The notes beneath the pieces were generated by a model. The model worked only from the letters and a program-made list of their open reading frames with translations. It made no database searches and was not told the DNA's origin. 64,000 nt of DNA, taken from Pycnopodia helianthoides (taxonomy: Eukaryota; Echinodermata; Asteroidea; Forcipulatida; Asteriidae). The stretch covers positions 5,610,326 to 5,674,325 of the forward strand of contig CM063254.1 of the NCBI GenBank assembly GCA_032158295.1, in the 5' to 3' direction. A program made the position numbers and the translations under genes. Shown in pieces: positions 21,422-34,076 of this stretch (within the stretch, counting starts at the first letter, position 1; every line of letters starts with the position of its first letter).

Positions 21422-22775
21422 TGGTTTTCGAATATGACGATGGTGACAATGGTGAAATTACTGGGAAATGCATGTCCTTCCGGTCTATAACCTTCTCTGT
21501 GACGAGTGATTGCTTGTGGCCGGTGTTCCATTATCCGAGTTTTATACTTAACCTGATTGGTGAAATATTGGGGGGGGGGGCTGATTACGATTGACATGTG
21601 TATTTTAATCCTTAATATGAAGAGTTCAAAAGTTGCTTAAGGTAATCCTAAGATTCTGATTTTTCCCCCATCGGCCGAAGGAGAGTAATTAAAATCGATA
21701 TATGGAGCAAATTAGTCCCGGGGAGCAGGTTTGGGTAACAACAAACAAAACAACAAAAAAAGTAATTATTTCGAGACACTGATGGAGTGGATCAACGGGG
21801 CCAGCTCGTTGTTCAGTTGAGTTTTTTGGCGTCCCTGAATACTTAAATGTTTAAATCCAAATACAGTATCCAGTATAGAGCGTTCACTTCTCTGCACAGT
21901 ATGCTCTAAATTATACTTGCCAGGAATTTCAACCCAAGCATTATTGTATAACATTGTTAGTAAAGCCATAGTGGATGGTACAGATAAGTGGAAGATTTTC
22001 CCCCGTTCGTTTTGACAAAATGTCATCAAACCCCGTTAGAGTTAGGCCTACACTGGGGAAATATTGTGCGTTTTCTAGCCATGGTTGTGATGTGAAAATG
22101 CTTTTTTTTAGTTTCCCCAGCTGAGTTGCCTGTGGACTTTCAATTTATTGTACATTTACGCAGCATGAAAACATGTACAATGTGTCAAAATATACTTTGC
22201 ATAAAAAGAATGGCGTCCAAACCGCTTACATTACAACATTCTCAAATGTGTAATTGAATGATTGTCTTGGGTATCCATACAAACACCATTAACAAAAATC
22301 CGGGGTGCCACCCGTGAATCATTTGGTTAAAACAATGAAAGGATGTACAATATTTTTTACAAATTCCCCATAATAATTTCGCATGCGTTTATATGCCACG
22401 AAGGTCTTGTAAAGACTACTATCGTTGAAAGAATCACACACACACACACACACGGGGGAGTTACAGCTGCATATCTCTCGCATAACCCAAGATATTCTTT
22501 ACAAACCCGAAGTGCAGTATACTTCGTGGGAGTTCGGGGATAAACCTTTATTAAATTAACATTCCTAATTAGTTTACAGAGGGGCTGGCAGTGTGTAGTG
22601 AATCACAGTATGTGTCAAATTGCATGTCAGTGTTAGTACTTATTTAATTGCTAACCATAATTCGGGAGAGGAGTGCACTTTTTAGGGGATTGTCGCATCT
22701 TTTACAACCAGTCATTGGCAGAATGTAAATGTTGGCATTTTCACTCATAACATCTGTTGATTATCTTCCATCCAG
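21422..22775. other. No gene recognised
   Basis: Contains a G run at about 21571-21580, a CA microsatellite at 22435-22453 and AT-rich unique sequence. The segment ends at a pyrimidine-rich splice-acceptor-like sequence described in the next feature. Confidence 0.5.
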
Positions 22776-22844
22776 GGTGTCAACGTGTGATGATCTTCCC
22801 CGGTGAATTTTAAGCAGAGCATTTGCTTCTGAAGACGTGTGATG
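22776..22844 (+). other. Possible non-coding exon (69 bases)
   Basis: Upstream is an acceptor-like TTATCTTCCATCCAG, and the segment ends GATG|GTAAGT, a strong donor. All three forward frames contain a stop inside, so if this is an exon it is 5' untranslated or belongs to a non-coding RNA. The evidence is only the splice-site pair, so chance remains a real possibility. Confidence 0.2.
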
Positions 22845-22998
22845 GTAAGTTATCTTTATGTATAATAATTATTTTGTCATGTTCTCTTCTTCGTAACGGA
22901 ACAAAATATGATCTCCCAAACTATCAAGCATTGTACATGCCATGCAATAGATACCCTATAAAGGATTTAGTCCCTCCCCTAAAAATGTTGGTGTGTAT

Positions 22999-23175
22999 AC
23001 ACTGTAAAAAAAAAAAAAAAAACCAATAATAATCAGACTCATGTGTGGGTCAAGGCTGACCTGGAAACTAGTCAAACAGTAGGATTTTGATCCGGATGAT
23101 GCGTCAATTTCACCCATTTATGCCCCGGATCTGGGGCAGTTTAGGGTCAATTGTGACCGGGATTTTTTAGCGTGT
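22999..23175. mobile_element. GGGTCA-type MITE, copy 5
   Basis: Left end ACACTGTAAAAA extended by an A run (17 As), right end TTTTTTAGCGTGT. The body has GTGGGTCAAGGCTGACCTGG, ATGCGTCAATTTCACCC, and GGGTCAATTGTGACCGGG. Non-coding; the poly-A is a local slippage product. Confidence 0.82.
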
Positions 23176-25769
23176 AGTCAGTTGGAAAGGTATGTAGAAG
23201 TACGAGCAACATCTCTCGTACTAAATTGACTGTTGCATTATGTTGTGTATGTTTGTTTATCAGTGTAGTTGTTTACTTCCCTGTAAAATTGTCGAATTTT
23301 GAGCGAAAATAAGAGCCTCCGTCTTCGACTTTTGAATGAGTGATTTTATTAGTGCCGCTTAATTCGCTATTTCACGGTTCCCAGCCCCAGCGAAGGCCCG
23401 TAGAAATGCAACACGAAACCAATGAGAAAGTACCAGCGAAATGTGTGACGTACCACAGCGGACATAGACACTACGCGTGCAATTACAGTGCACTTGTGAT
23501 TTTCGCAACCGCTTTAAGATCATATTCCACTAGGATCTGAAATAAGTAGGACAACCTTGTCCATTTATAAAGGAAAAACAATAGATTATTATGAGAAAAG
23601 AAATTGTGTGAACTATAGCCTTACCGTAAACAAACAACAAAGATATATTGTCGACAGATATTTTGTTATTCTGGATGACTCTACTAAAAAAAACCTCCTT
23701 TATAAAATGACTGTTTATAAAGGTCACGTATACATTTTACTAAGATTTAAAACATTAACGAAAAGCAAAACATGTAACCAGTAACGCTGTTTCCTGATGG
23801 AAGAAAACAGTTTTCAATCAAGTATAAACAAATTCACAAGCTACGATTATCTTTCTTGTGAGCTATTTAGAGGATTAGAATAGAGTAAACACCTTCATGA
23901 AATACTCACTCCTTTATGAACTAACTGGCCACTAAAATAATTAGTAAGATTTGTATCTTATTATTTAAGCAAAATCAGACACGATTTTCTTCCTACTTTA
24001 TATAGTCTGATTTCCGGTGGGGAAAAAAAATCAGAAAAATCGTAATTAAATAGCCTGAACAGTCTATTAAAACCTACACAAATATGAACCAGTATAGGTT
24101 AGCCTTTGTGCTCACATTTTCCTACTTTCTTTCGAAGAACCAAATATCATACCTGCCAAACATGAAACTGATGTCGTTCTGTCCTAGAACGGATGTGCAC
24201 TTTTTTTCTTAATTAAATTGTTCTTGTTCTTGTGAGATGATTGAATTGAATTTACACATTTGAGTTCGCAAATATTTATACAGTTTTTTAAAAGTATTAT
24301 ATGGCACTGTTGTCTTTTATCAGTTGATCCACTGGAAGCTTGCATGTCCGGCCCAAAGTCCCTCTGTGCTGTGTATAGTTCTTTGACTTGAAATATTGCT
24401 CGATTGTAATTTTCCATGTTCTTATAAGCCTAGGTTATTCATAAACGAAAATCATTTATTCAACTATACCTACGTGGCTGCAAGCTATAAATACGGCCCG
24501 AGTGAGAAGTCAAACCTCGAGATGAGATCTGCATTCATTATTTTGACACAGTGTCAAAATGTCATAGCGTGATGCGTTAAAGGGACATACCAGCTGACTG
24601 TTTTCCTAATTTAGTGATGTGGAATCACAGACAATAATTTGTAGATGGTTGTTGTATAAAAAAAATCATCAACATATCACGTAATTAACGAAAAATGTGA
24701 AAAACAAAACAAAAGGCGGTCAAAGGTCAGCTTATACGCTTTTCCAGCCGTTGCAACTGTCAAGTTTACGTGACTTTGTTGTAAGTAGACTGGTGGTCTG
24801 TTTATGTACTAATTAAAACAAAAGTGAGGCATGAGGATCCATTCATATCCAACTGAAAACTCTGCAGTATCAAAACGTAGTTTAAAATGCTCCCATGTGG
24901 TTTTTCTAAGAGTTAAACATTATCAGTAATTTAAGAAACAAATACCAAACATCGATTAATTAACACAATAATTAGTCAAACATGCCCGTCTTGCAAAACC
25001 ATGACTTAGTCTTTTGCGAACATCTATAGTGTTTGTTTTTACATAGTGAAGGGCGAGCATGTCACATGATCATGCGCACGCTGAAAACGCTAATTCGACT
25101 TGAACTTCGTACCTATCCATTTTTGTACAATGTATTTTGCGCATATTTGGGGAAGCCCGTCTCTTCGCGAAAACGCAAACTGAAATTATTTAGATAAATG
25201 CCCACTTACCAATTAATGTCACTAAGAAATTAAGCCATTTTTTGATGAAGCAGTAATTCAGTGTGGCTTACAATCATTATTTAAAGGCAGGAAGTGAAAA
25301 CAACTCAAAAATGTAGAAAATGTAATTTTTTTTACAGGCCCTTTCCCTTCTTCGTTGGAACGGTGACGACTCAGTCCAACCATGGAGAATTCTACTTCCA
25401 TGGTCAAACTAACAACAAACTAACATTCCGCAGGGACCTTTTTGCATGAATGAATGGCATCCTCGTACTTGTTTTCTGGGATGAATACCCTCGAAGAGAT
25501 TAATGTGTGTATCAGCGACAAAGATAGCCCCCAGCAGAACGTAAAGCCGTATAAATATTCACCTTTCCAACGTAGATCGACGAGACTGTCAGCAAAATGT
25601 TCACAACCTTTAGCGTTAGTGTTGTTTTGACAGGCTACGGCTGTAGGAATCGCTGGCTTAGGCTATCTGTAGTGGTTTGTTCACTCACACGTTGGTAACG
25701 ACACAGCCATTAGCCGACGTTGAATTGATTTATGAACAAGATGAGGTCATTTTAATAACTGTATGATAA
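23176..25769. other. No gene recognised
   Basis: Very AT-rich. A 19-base palindrome with a single central base (TTTTGACACAGTGTCAAAA) sits at 24541-24559. A TTAAAGGGACATACC start at 24577 resembles the left end of a TTAA element, but no matching right end was found. Acceptor-like and donor-like sites around 24748-24781 bracket only 33 bases. Confidence 0.5.
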
Positions 25770-25898
25770 GTAGGATTTAAAGCTTTGCATGGTGGAAGTA
25801 TAACTAGGAGAGGTTTGCGGTGACACCATGTTATATCTCTTTTGAGTAGTGTTGGTTCTGAAAACGACTCAACGTTTCGATCAGTATGCTCTGATCGT
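25770..25898. repeat. Single unit of the foldback repeat found at 16425
   Basis: Matches the unit of the 16425-16685 foldback: AAGTAGGATTTAAAGC, TTGCATGGTGGAAGTATAAC, GAGGTTTGCGGTGACACC, GTTGGTTCTGAAAACG and TTTCGATCAGTATGCTCTG, in the order expected for one arm. No inverted partner follows. It supports the view that the 16425 structure arose from two opposed units. Confidence 0.8.
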
Positions 25899-27606
25899 GG
25901 AAATATGTATGATGGAAATACGACAGTGGGTATCAATGAGGCAAAATTATAAGGTAGCAATTCCCCCCAACCCTTCAATCGCTAATAACAGCCATTGATG
26001 CCCAAACTTAACAATAATTGTTTGCACTCTGTTTTCGTCAGCAATGCTAATAGGCTCCTTGTGGTGGTTTTTTTTAGTACACGTCCATCTACTTCCCAGT
26101 AGTGACGGTTTGAGAAGGAGTATATAAGTCAGCCACGAAACCCTTGATGTTCCGGAAGCAGAACTAGGTTTCCTTTTTTGCTCGTTTTGCTCGTCGTGAT
26201 TACGGGTCGATAATCTGGACATCGGTCGAGCAGTCACGTTCAACAAACAAACCCTCAGTAAACGTGCAAAAACTGCCTATATAGTACTATCAATATAGAG
26301 AGAAATGGCCCTCGCATTTTGGAATGACGACCACGGTTAGACATGATTAAGTATGCAGTTTCTGGACAAGATGGCAGTTTACCCGTACCACAATAGCAGA
26401 GCAAGGAAATTTGATAACCTCACAAAAGAGCACATCTCCAAACACGAGCCGTGAGGCGGTGAGTGTACCCCCGGAAAATAAACACGCCTTGCGATGAACA
26501 AGGGGTTACGCGAGCGTCACCTCGGTTCCACCTCAACTCCACCCACATATTCACCCGTTGCCACTGGCAAAACTGCCGGCACAATGTTTGTAGAACTAAG
26601 CGATGGGTTTGACCAGCGCACACAAATGTGTTTACTCACAGTCTCGCCATCTCATTACACTGTTTTCCACCCTCGCATTTTTGCCACTTAGCTACATCTG
26701 TAGTTTCTGAGTTTGCGTTAACTCGCCCTCAAGAAAGAAAAAAAAAGTGACTTACTATGGGGGAAAATAAAACGGCAGCGCATCTTGAATTTCCTCTTCC
26801 TGTTTGGAATTTATTGGTCAACGATGCCTCAAAATTGATGCTGCTTCACCTTCCAATCGCTGTGAACGTGATTGAAATGGTGACCATAAGCAGAGAAATT
26901 ACAAAGTTCAAGCAGAAGACATTTTCAACAACACTGTATTTGCTTAAAAAAAGCAGGAGCCAATCACAACGCTAAAAAAATGATATTTTTGCTGATAACC
27001 CTGTTCTGCTGCTTTGGGGCTTTTTTGTTTTAGTGCCAGGTGAATTGGTATGCTGAGTCCCAAAATAACAGGGACGTAGCTCTATGGTAAAGGCCAACCA
27101 CCAACAAAATCTCCATCACAATCAACTGCATTCCAATACAACTGCAGGAAAAACACGTATGGATCCATCGTCAGGAAGCAAGCAAATCCCAAGGGATGAG
27201 AAACTGAAATCGAATCTGAGCCACATATAATTTTCCTAACCCTTTTCATACGGAAGAGCCAATTCCCGGTGAAATTTAAACCCCAACACCAGACCCGTCT
27301 TCTTTTCACACACGCTGCATTTTCCCCTGGAACGACGAACTTTCTGTAAGTCATTCCACATTGCCCAACCATGTTGTCCCTTGAACGTCTCATAGTGTGT
27401 GAGGTTATTCAACAGTTTTTGTGTGTGTATTAGCTGTATAGGGCTCAGAATATGGTTGTCGAACCATAGTGCTATGTTCAAACAAACTAAACCAATTGGG
27501 GACATTGAATAACAGAGGAAGACTAGTTCCAATGTAAGTGAGAAAATCAATGGTTTCTGTCGACTAGACGACACTTTTTATATTATATTTCTGGTAGTGA
27601 AACCAA
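25899..27606. other. No gene recognised
   Basis: Open frames on opposite strands overlap at 25947-26246 and 26420-26691; neither has a known domain. At about 27068-27090 the phrase GGGACGTAGCTCTATGG resembles a tRNA A box, but no B box or cloverleaf follows. The 103- and 112-codon minus frames at 27082-27574 are anonymous. Confidence 0.45.
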
Positions 27607-27928
27607 GGGTGCCCCATAAAGTGAACTTTATCTCTGTAGCTCTCAAGCCCGTCTGAGGAAATCTGCAAACAAGGATGCTTACAATGAACCAGAAACACCG
27701 AGGTTAACCCCTATAACTCTTCCACAAGATAAGTGTTCTGGGTCCTTTCTGCGTGCTCTATACCAATCCTCTAGTACGGTACCTACGGATTAACGTCCCA
27801 TCAGAAGGACAAAGCAATTACGGCAAATTATCTTGCTCAAGGACACCAGTGCCACGACCGGGACTCGCCGATCAGAAACACCAGAGCTCCCCTTGAGTCC
27901 GGTGCTCTTAACCGCTCGGCCACGACAC
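27607..27928 (-). mobile_element. tRNA-Leu-derived SINE, copy 2
   Basis: Read on the minus strand it begins GTGTCGTGGCCGAGCGGTTA, a well-preserved leucine-tRNA A-box region, followed by CACCGGACTCAAGG (CAA anticodon context), a disrupted B-box region (GGCGAGTCCCGGTCGTGGC) and the tRNA-unrelated body: GTGTCCTTGAGCAAGAT, TTTGTCCTTCTGATGGGAC, GGGGTTAACCTCGGTGTTTC and TTTCCTCAGACGGGCTTGAG. It matches the 2545-2855 copy block by block, and the tRNA head is better preserved here. The B-box region has a short deletion relative to copy 1. Confidence 0.9.
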
Positions 27929-28584
27929 ACATTGACGTTTTTCTCGCATTCTGATCAAATCCGATCGTCTTGAGAAGGTGACAATAAAAAAAATCTAACT
28001 ATCCTGCCAATTTTAATGTATTTCAGCCATGCACGATGACAACTTTCTCCCGAAGAGGATGTCACTGGTTTCCAATCCGATGACCTTAAGGTGTTAACAA
28101 CCACGCTATCCCAATTGGAATCGAATCATTCTTTTAATATCCCGATTGGAACGTGTACCCCTGATCAGGATATCAAGGGTCGCCAATCGAGAAACTGTGG
28201 TTAACACGTATAAAATTATACGTTGGTTGCGGCAGCAAAAAGGTGAAATGTCCTTTGATTCATGAATGGGTGTGAAATCTGAAACCGCCAAAAAAACTCA
28301 AACGGTATTAGGTGTCGTGAATACATGAATTGTTTAATTTCCTCATGCAGAACATGTTGGACCGAGGAGCTGTTCGATCACAACAATCAAGTACGTGGTT
28401 TTACGGGGGCGTGTCATGTGGGTCAAGCCCGAAACCTTGCCGTCAGTTCACCCGTTAAAACCGCTATACCTTGTGATGTCTATTTTGCCCATTCCCCAGC
28501 CCCTACAACAACGAGATGAGGTGTAATAGATGCGGCCCTTCAAACCAGTCTACATCCGCACTTACCCCCGCCCCCTGCCTTGTC

Positions 28585-28615
<31 letters not shown>

Positions 28616-31256
28616 GGGTATCAATGTGCAGTTTCCTCCGAATTTATTCACCTGAAGTTGTACGGAACTGAGAGGCGTAAAAACGCTGGCCAGTTGAGGC
28701 GCTTGTCTTTTATAACCGGCTCATCAATTTACTGGCGTGTTGCGCGTCTGCATTACGAGCCGTCTAAAAGGGGGAAACACACACACGGCAATCAAGTAGT
28801 CGGTGTGTGACCGCCACCTAATGGCGGGAACAGATCCCGTGTTTCTGATTCAATTAGCAAGAATCAACGACACACTTGCGCCCGGGGACCCGAAATAGTT
28901 TGACTGGCTAAAGCTTTCTCTACATACGGTATACCACCACCACCACCATTATCATCATCATCGAGGGCAGTAAACCCCAATTCGTGAAGAGACAGACCAC
29001 GGGTCAATGGTTGGATCCTCTATGCGTCAACGTACTTTCGCTTCCTTTTTATTTTTGTACTTTTTCCCCCTCACACAGTCTGGATACTGAGGGCTTTTCT
29101 CGTTGCATAAACTGTAATCCAATGTAATGAAGTGGTGTTAAGCTAGGTGCACGAGAGCATGTGAATTCTGTAGTCGAAAGACTTCAGTACGTCGGGTTAC
29201 TTTACCGCAGCCTGTGTGACAGTCGAGTGACTTTTGACAGCTAGTATGGAGTGAACTTTAAAAGGCCATATAAATTGTCCTGGTCAGATTCGGTATAATT
29301 ACTACTGCTTGAATTACCTTTCGTTTTGAAGATCACGAAGGCATACCTTTTTTCCCTACGTTTAGTTTATGGATCACGATTCCAAAGTGGTGGATTACCG
29401 TACACGATAAAAGTAGGTCAGCTCATTATTTTAACTCCTTTTACATGGGACCTCGTACAAAATCACTTGTTACCAGATTGTTCAAACAAAACATTTTAAC
29501 CACACACACAACATTTTCCCAACTCAATCATCCACTTATTCGGTCTTATTTTACCTCAAAATGTTATTAACGTTATCAGTAATCCGCACAACGACTGACA
29601 AACACACACACACACATACACACAAACCAAATCAAACAAATAGTTGGGGAGCACTGCAGACGATAAAGTGTGTCACTTTTATATCGTACCTCTCTTTGTA
29701 CGGGAATTCTTTACACAAAATCGATATTAAATAATACTTTTAAAATATAAATATTTGTTTAATTGTTAATATTTTATCTCTTTTAGTGTCCTTTTTACAT
29801 CGGTTTGAAAAAAAACCGTATCCAATTTGGCCTTCGGGCTAGGATTTTTGTTTGTTTTAATAACATATCAAAATATATAAACCATGATAGTGAATGCAAA
29901 ATGAAACTCGGCATATTAGGCATTCATGGCACAGGTGAAGAGCAATCGAGTCTATAATGTGGAAGTAATTTCAAACCCTCAGACCGAGACATACAGTCTG
30001 AGCATAAAATGTGCTTGATGAATCAAATAATAGACGGATTGTTGTTTTGTTTTTTCGTAATTTGTTTTCCCATAACTGACTTTTCCCTTCATATGATGAG
30101 GCAGAACAGTTTTGTTTTGACTGAACCGTGTATAGGATTTGGAGTGAGACTGTTCACCGGGTTCCCCTCTTTATCCCCCCCCCCCCGACGAAGGCTTGCA
30201 TAGCCCCGTCTGGAATCGGCACCACTCTCGTGTATTTGATGATCTCTCGCCAACGGTCGTGCACCCAGTCTCCCCCAGCATTCCGTCTTTTATACACTGG
30301 CCTCGTTTATATGGTTTTGATCAACTGTTATCTCTATAAATATTTTGACGTGGATATTTAATATGAGCCGTTTACAAACTCCCTGAATAACTTTCATTAT
30401 GCTGGCCAAGACGCGCGCACAATCGATCTGTTAATAAACAAATCTCGACTTTCAACTCCAAGACTGTCTGTCACCCACAATTGATTATTTTCATTGCCCC
30501 TAAACTCGATCGCGTCAGGTTGGTCTAGCGAAATGCAAACAATACACGCTCCAGAAGTCCAACATGACGTGCTTACGCCGCTCTACTTACATTTGAGAGT
30601 ACACTTATAAAATGAAGTCCATTCGGGGAAAAAACTTCAACACGCACACAAACTTTCCTGTGTCCCGTTTCCATTTGCAAATGTTATTTCATGATCAAGT
30701 CACAGAGTCAACATCCCGATCCAAGTGGTCCTCTGCCGGTCTCTGAAGTAGGACGCCCTCCGGGTCGAATCGCCCGTCGAAAGGGAACCGACCGCGCGCC
30801 GCTGCGACCCAAGGACTTTACGGGTCGATTCTTGCCGAATGTCCTCTCTGACTTCTGGGGAGGAACGAGGGAGACGGGCAGAATTCGCCGACGGCCTTGA
30901 GAGTCCCCTCTCTCCTCCAGAGGCTGAATATGTGGGGCAAGTGGCGATGAATAATGTGCAAAGTGTAGTATCATTACAAGTGCACTACGAGCCAGTCACA
31001 AGATTACACCCATGAATCAGTTGCCGCGGTTAGATTCAATCTAGGGCGACTACAAACTGTAGTCCCTCAACCTGGCGTATAGACACGGACACACACTGTG
31101 CATGGAGGAAGGAAGAGCCCCTCCGTCCTCCATGCACTGTGTCCCTTGTGAGTGTGAAGCGTTGGGAATGAATATTCCTCAATCATTGCTTGACCTAAAC
31201 CCCAAACCCAAATCCGGAATCATTGCTGGATTGAAAGTTCAAGAGCTGCTTATCTT

Positions 31257-31260
<4 letters not shown>
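27929..31260. other. No gene recognised
   Basis: Contains an A run (25 As) at 28585-28609, a CACCACC/ATCATCATC patch at 28934-28962, a CA repeat near 29602-29616, a C run at 30175-30185 and a GC-rich patch at about 30710-30900, open on both strands. An inverted repeat with arms like ACTGTGCATGGAGGA surrounds 31097-31143. None of these amounts to a gene. Confidence 0.45.

Positions 31261-31338
<78 letters not shown>
31261..31338. repeat. (TC)39 microsatellite
   Basis: An uninterrupted 78-base run of TC. The long Ser-Leu (plus) and Arg-Glu (minus) dipeptide frames across it are artefacts of the repeat. Purine/pyrimidine mirror repeats of this length can adopt triplex (H-DNA) structure; that is general knowledge, not evidence for function here. 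Confidence 0.97.
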
Positions 31339-31342
<4 letters not shown>

Positions 31343-33338
31343 AATCCCCACCGAGTCTTCGGTTAAGACTCTTGCGGAATGGTCCAGCTTCACAATTAAT
31401 AAGAGAAATCGTGGTGACCGACAGATGACATAAGCCCCTAGATTAACGGGATTAGGGACACTAACGGGACTAGGGACATTTTGAGCGTCAAAGATTGTCT
31501 CCAGTTGAGCCATTGCGAGGGTTTAACCATGGAGATAGAATTAGACCTCCATGGTTTAACAAATACCTACAAATTCGGTCTCATTTCCTTTTGTCTTACT
31601 ACATCTCAGTTGTTTACATGCAGATTAGGTTCTCTCGGACTTGTTGTATTGTCTGGTAGTGATACTGAGTTGCCATGCACCAAGCGTGGTCAGTTACCGA
31701 ACAAACATACTCCAAATACCTTAAACATCATTTTCGTATTCATTTCCCAGAAGAAAAAGAACAGATGACACAAAAACCCCATCGAGCAAGCATGCGTTTT
31801 GCAGCATTTTCTCCCTCAAACACGACTGACAATGGCTTGTTAAGGCTCATATTGTTGGCCGTGCAAATTAAACATGTTTACAAATTACATGTTTAACGGA
31901 GATGAGAAGCCCTTGTGTATTACAACATGCGCTGTGTTATGGTACACGTTGCGACAACTGCATATAGCGTCAACGTAGCCTGATTCCAAACATGCAATTA
32001 AAAAAATAGTTATTGCAGTGACAAGTTTTTGAAAAACAAGGGTGTACCTATTTATTCGTCGCCTGACATTTTATGTATAGAAGTTTTAAAATATATAATG
32101 TAATATAAATTATACACACCAAGAGATGCTTTGTATTCAATTATTTCATTTTTTTTTTTTTTTTTTTTTTTTTGTCCGGGAGGAAATTGGCAAAAATGCC
32201 AGGGAGACAGTGGACAAATTGAATAAACCCCCCCTCGTCAGCAGAAGTCAGTCCTTGTGTGCTGGACTCCCTCCCTCGAGAAACGTCACTGTCTTTTTAA
32301 TGTTGATAAAATAAACAAGGAATCGGTGCCAGTGTTTGCCCGGGGATGGGAGTCTGCCCACATGGGACTGTGCGTTATTGCCGTTTGACTCTTTATGCCC
32401 GTTATAGGTTAAGTGAATTGGCATGTACGCCCCGCGTGAACAGATATGAATAAAAAATAATTATGATTGTCAGAGCTACGAAAGAAAAACACAAACATTA
32501 TTGTACTATAATTAATATATATTAGTGTATTCAGCATGAGCTATGGAAGACAAGACTAAATAATATTATGCAGATGGATGGTGTGCGGCATCTCGTGACG
32601 TCACTTCACGGCTTGAAGGGCGCCCTTCTCGGTCACAATGTGTGATGAGGCGCTTTTTGTGCTGTGATAAATGCTGTTTTCTTCCCAGTGAGATATAGTT
32701 AAGAATAAAAAAACTGATTATACGGTCCCTCAGCTTTAACAAACAAGTTATGAACGTATCATGTGATTTCGACGCGTGACGTCACCTTTAATTTAGAGCG
32801 CCATCATGGGTTCTAATTGTATTGTGATTTGCGAGCAGATACCGCAGAGCGCCGTGATTACCACATTCTGAATAACGGCATGGCATCGTGAATCTTATTC
32901 ATTAGGAACGTATTCATACTTGTACAGTACAGTAAATGAAATAACAAATTTTTCTTCGATTTCACAAAGAGCATGTGTGTTCCTCTTCACTGCTTAATAA
33001 AGTGTGAATGTCACAGAATACAAATCACTATGGTGATATTGACAACTCGTCTTAAGATGAACCTTTTTAGTGCATAGTGAAATCGATCCTTGATCATGTT
33101 GGATCTTATATAATCTAATCTGTATATCCGAAATCTGATCTCATGTATCTTGCCATGAAACATAAATCAGCAGTGTTGGGATTAAGACAAGAAACCATGG
33201 GCTCATCGACAAGGCCACCAGATTCTATAAATGTTGCCATCGTTTATTTTAGGTTAATCCAGATCACCGTTAAACCCAATAATAGATACTCAACCAACAA
33301 TGGTCGTGCAATAGAGAATGTCATGGGTGATCGCGGTA
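31339..33338. other. No gene recognised
   Basis: Includes a small inverted repeat at 31525-31558 (AACCATGGAG ... CTCCATGGTT), a T run of 25 at 32149-32173, and two TGACGTCA-containing spots at 32597 and 32779. The segment before 33339 is moderately AT-rich. No supported exon. Confidence 0.5.
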
Positions 33339-33744
33339 TTAAAAGCAAAGTATACATTTGGTTTTTGGGACCGTTTGATTTGTTTTTTAATCCTATGTAA
33401 ATGTAGATATATACAATAAAACTAGCCTGTGAAAAATTCATTTCAAAAGGTGGACGCGATTTTGAAATATCGCCAAAATGCGCAGCGAATAATTATGTCC
33501 ACGCATTCAGAATAATCCCTAATAGGAGTACACATTGTGAGAAACGTTTCTGACAGAAACGTTTCTCAGGATCGAATTTTGGGGGACAAAAACTGACATC
33601 TTTTTCCATATCCACATTATTTCGAATTGAAATACTTATCAAAATGCTTTATAATATCGAAAGTTGCTGTACTTCTAACCAAATCAGTTTTAGTATTGCC
33701 ATTAATTTTTTAGAGTGATTACCAATCGTATACCTCCCCTTTAA
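33339..33744. mobile_element. TTAA-flanked MITE family D, copy 1 (406 bases)
   Basis: Left end TTAAAAGCAAAGTATAC, right end GTATACCTCCCCTTTAA, TTAA on both sides. The body (TTTGGGACCGTTTGATTTG, TTTCATTTCAAAAGGTGG, GAAATATCGCCAAAATGC, GAAAGTTGCTGTACTTCT) matches 43595-43931. This copy has about 65 additional central bases with a perfect hairpin at 33539-33567 (two 14-base arms around one A), where each arm is itself the palindrome AGAAACGTTTCT. Non-coding. Confidence 0.9.
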
Positions 33745-34042
33745 ATCTAGACTACAGAACTCAAAGGCAAACTTTGAAAACATTCGAAATCCCCTGAGGG
33801 AGTGCTAGACTTCTTCGGTACATTTAGCATCCCCCAGGTCGGTGTAGGCAGGTGGGGTTTCACTCATTACAAGAACCCCTCCGAGGAGTCAAGCACGCAG
33901 GCGTATTCAAATGCTGACAATCAACTGTCTAACATCTTGCAATGTTTGGGAATGAGTGGCGGAGATCGTGAATGATTTCCCCACCCACATCACAAGAGAT
34001 GGCCGAGATCAAATCAATTCGGGAAAATAAGTGCAGGAAAAT

Positions 34043-34076
34043 CTGTATATACAATGTTTTCACATTGTATATACAG
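34043..34076. repeat. Perfect 15-base-arm hairpin
   Basis: CTGTATATACAATGT and its exact complement are separated by four bases. Outer bases can extend the stem with bulges (GCAGGA against the TCCTG following). The loop is far shorter than a typical microRNA precursor, so this is better read as a structural inverted repeat or a remnant MITE. Confidence 0.7.

Noticed and set aside
22585..22610. miR-34-like TGGCAGTGTG sequence
   Set aside because: Only the first ten bases match my memory of the mature miRNA; the rest differs and no precursor hairpin is visible.
24577..24640. Left end of another TTAA element (TTAAAGGGACATACC)
   Set aside because: No inverted right end was found within about 700 bases; the motif is short enough for chance or a solitary remnant.
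27068..27110. tRNA-like A box GTAGCTCTATGG
   Set aside because: No B box or cloverleaf follows within the expected distance.
31102..31513. Ser-Leu and Arg-Glu dipeptide frames
   Set aside because: They are translations of the TC microsatellite.
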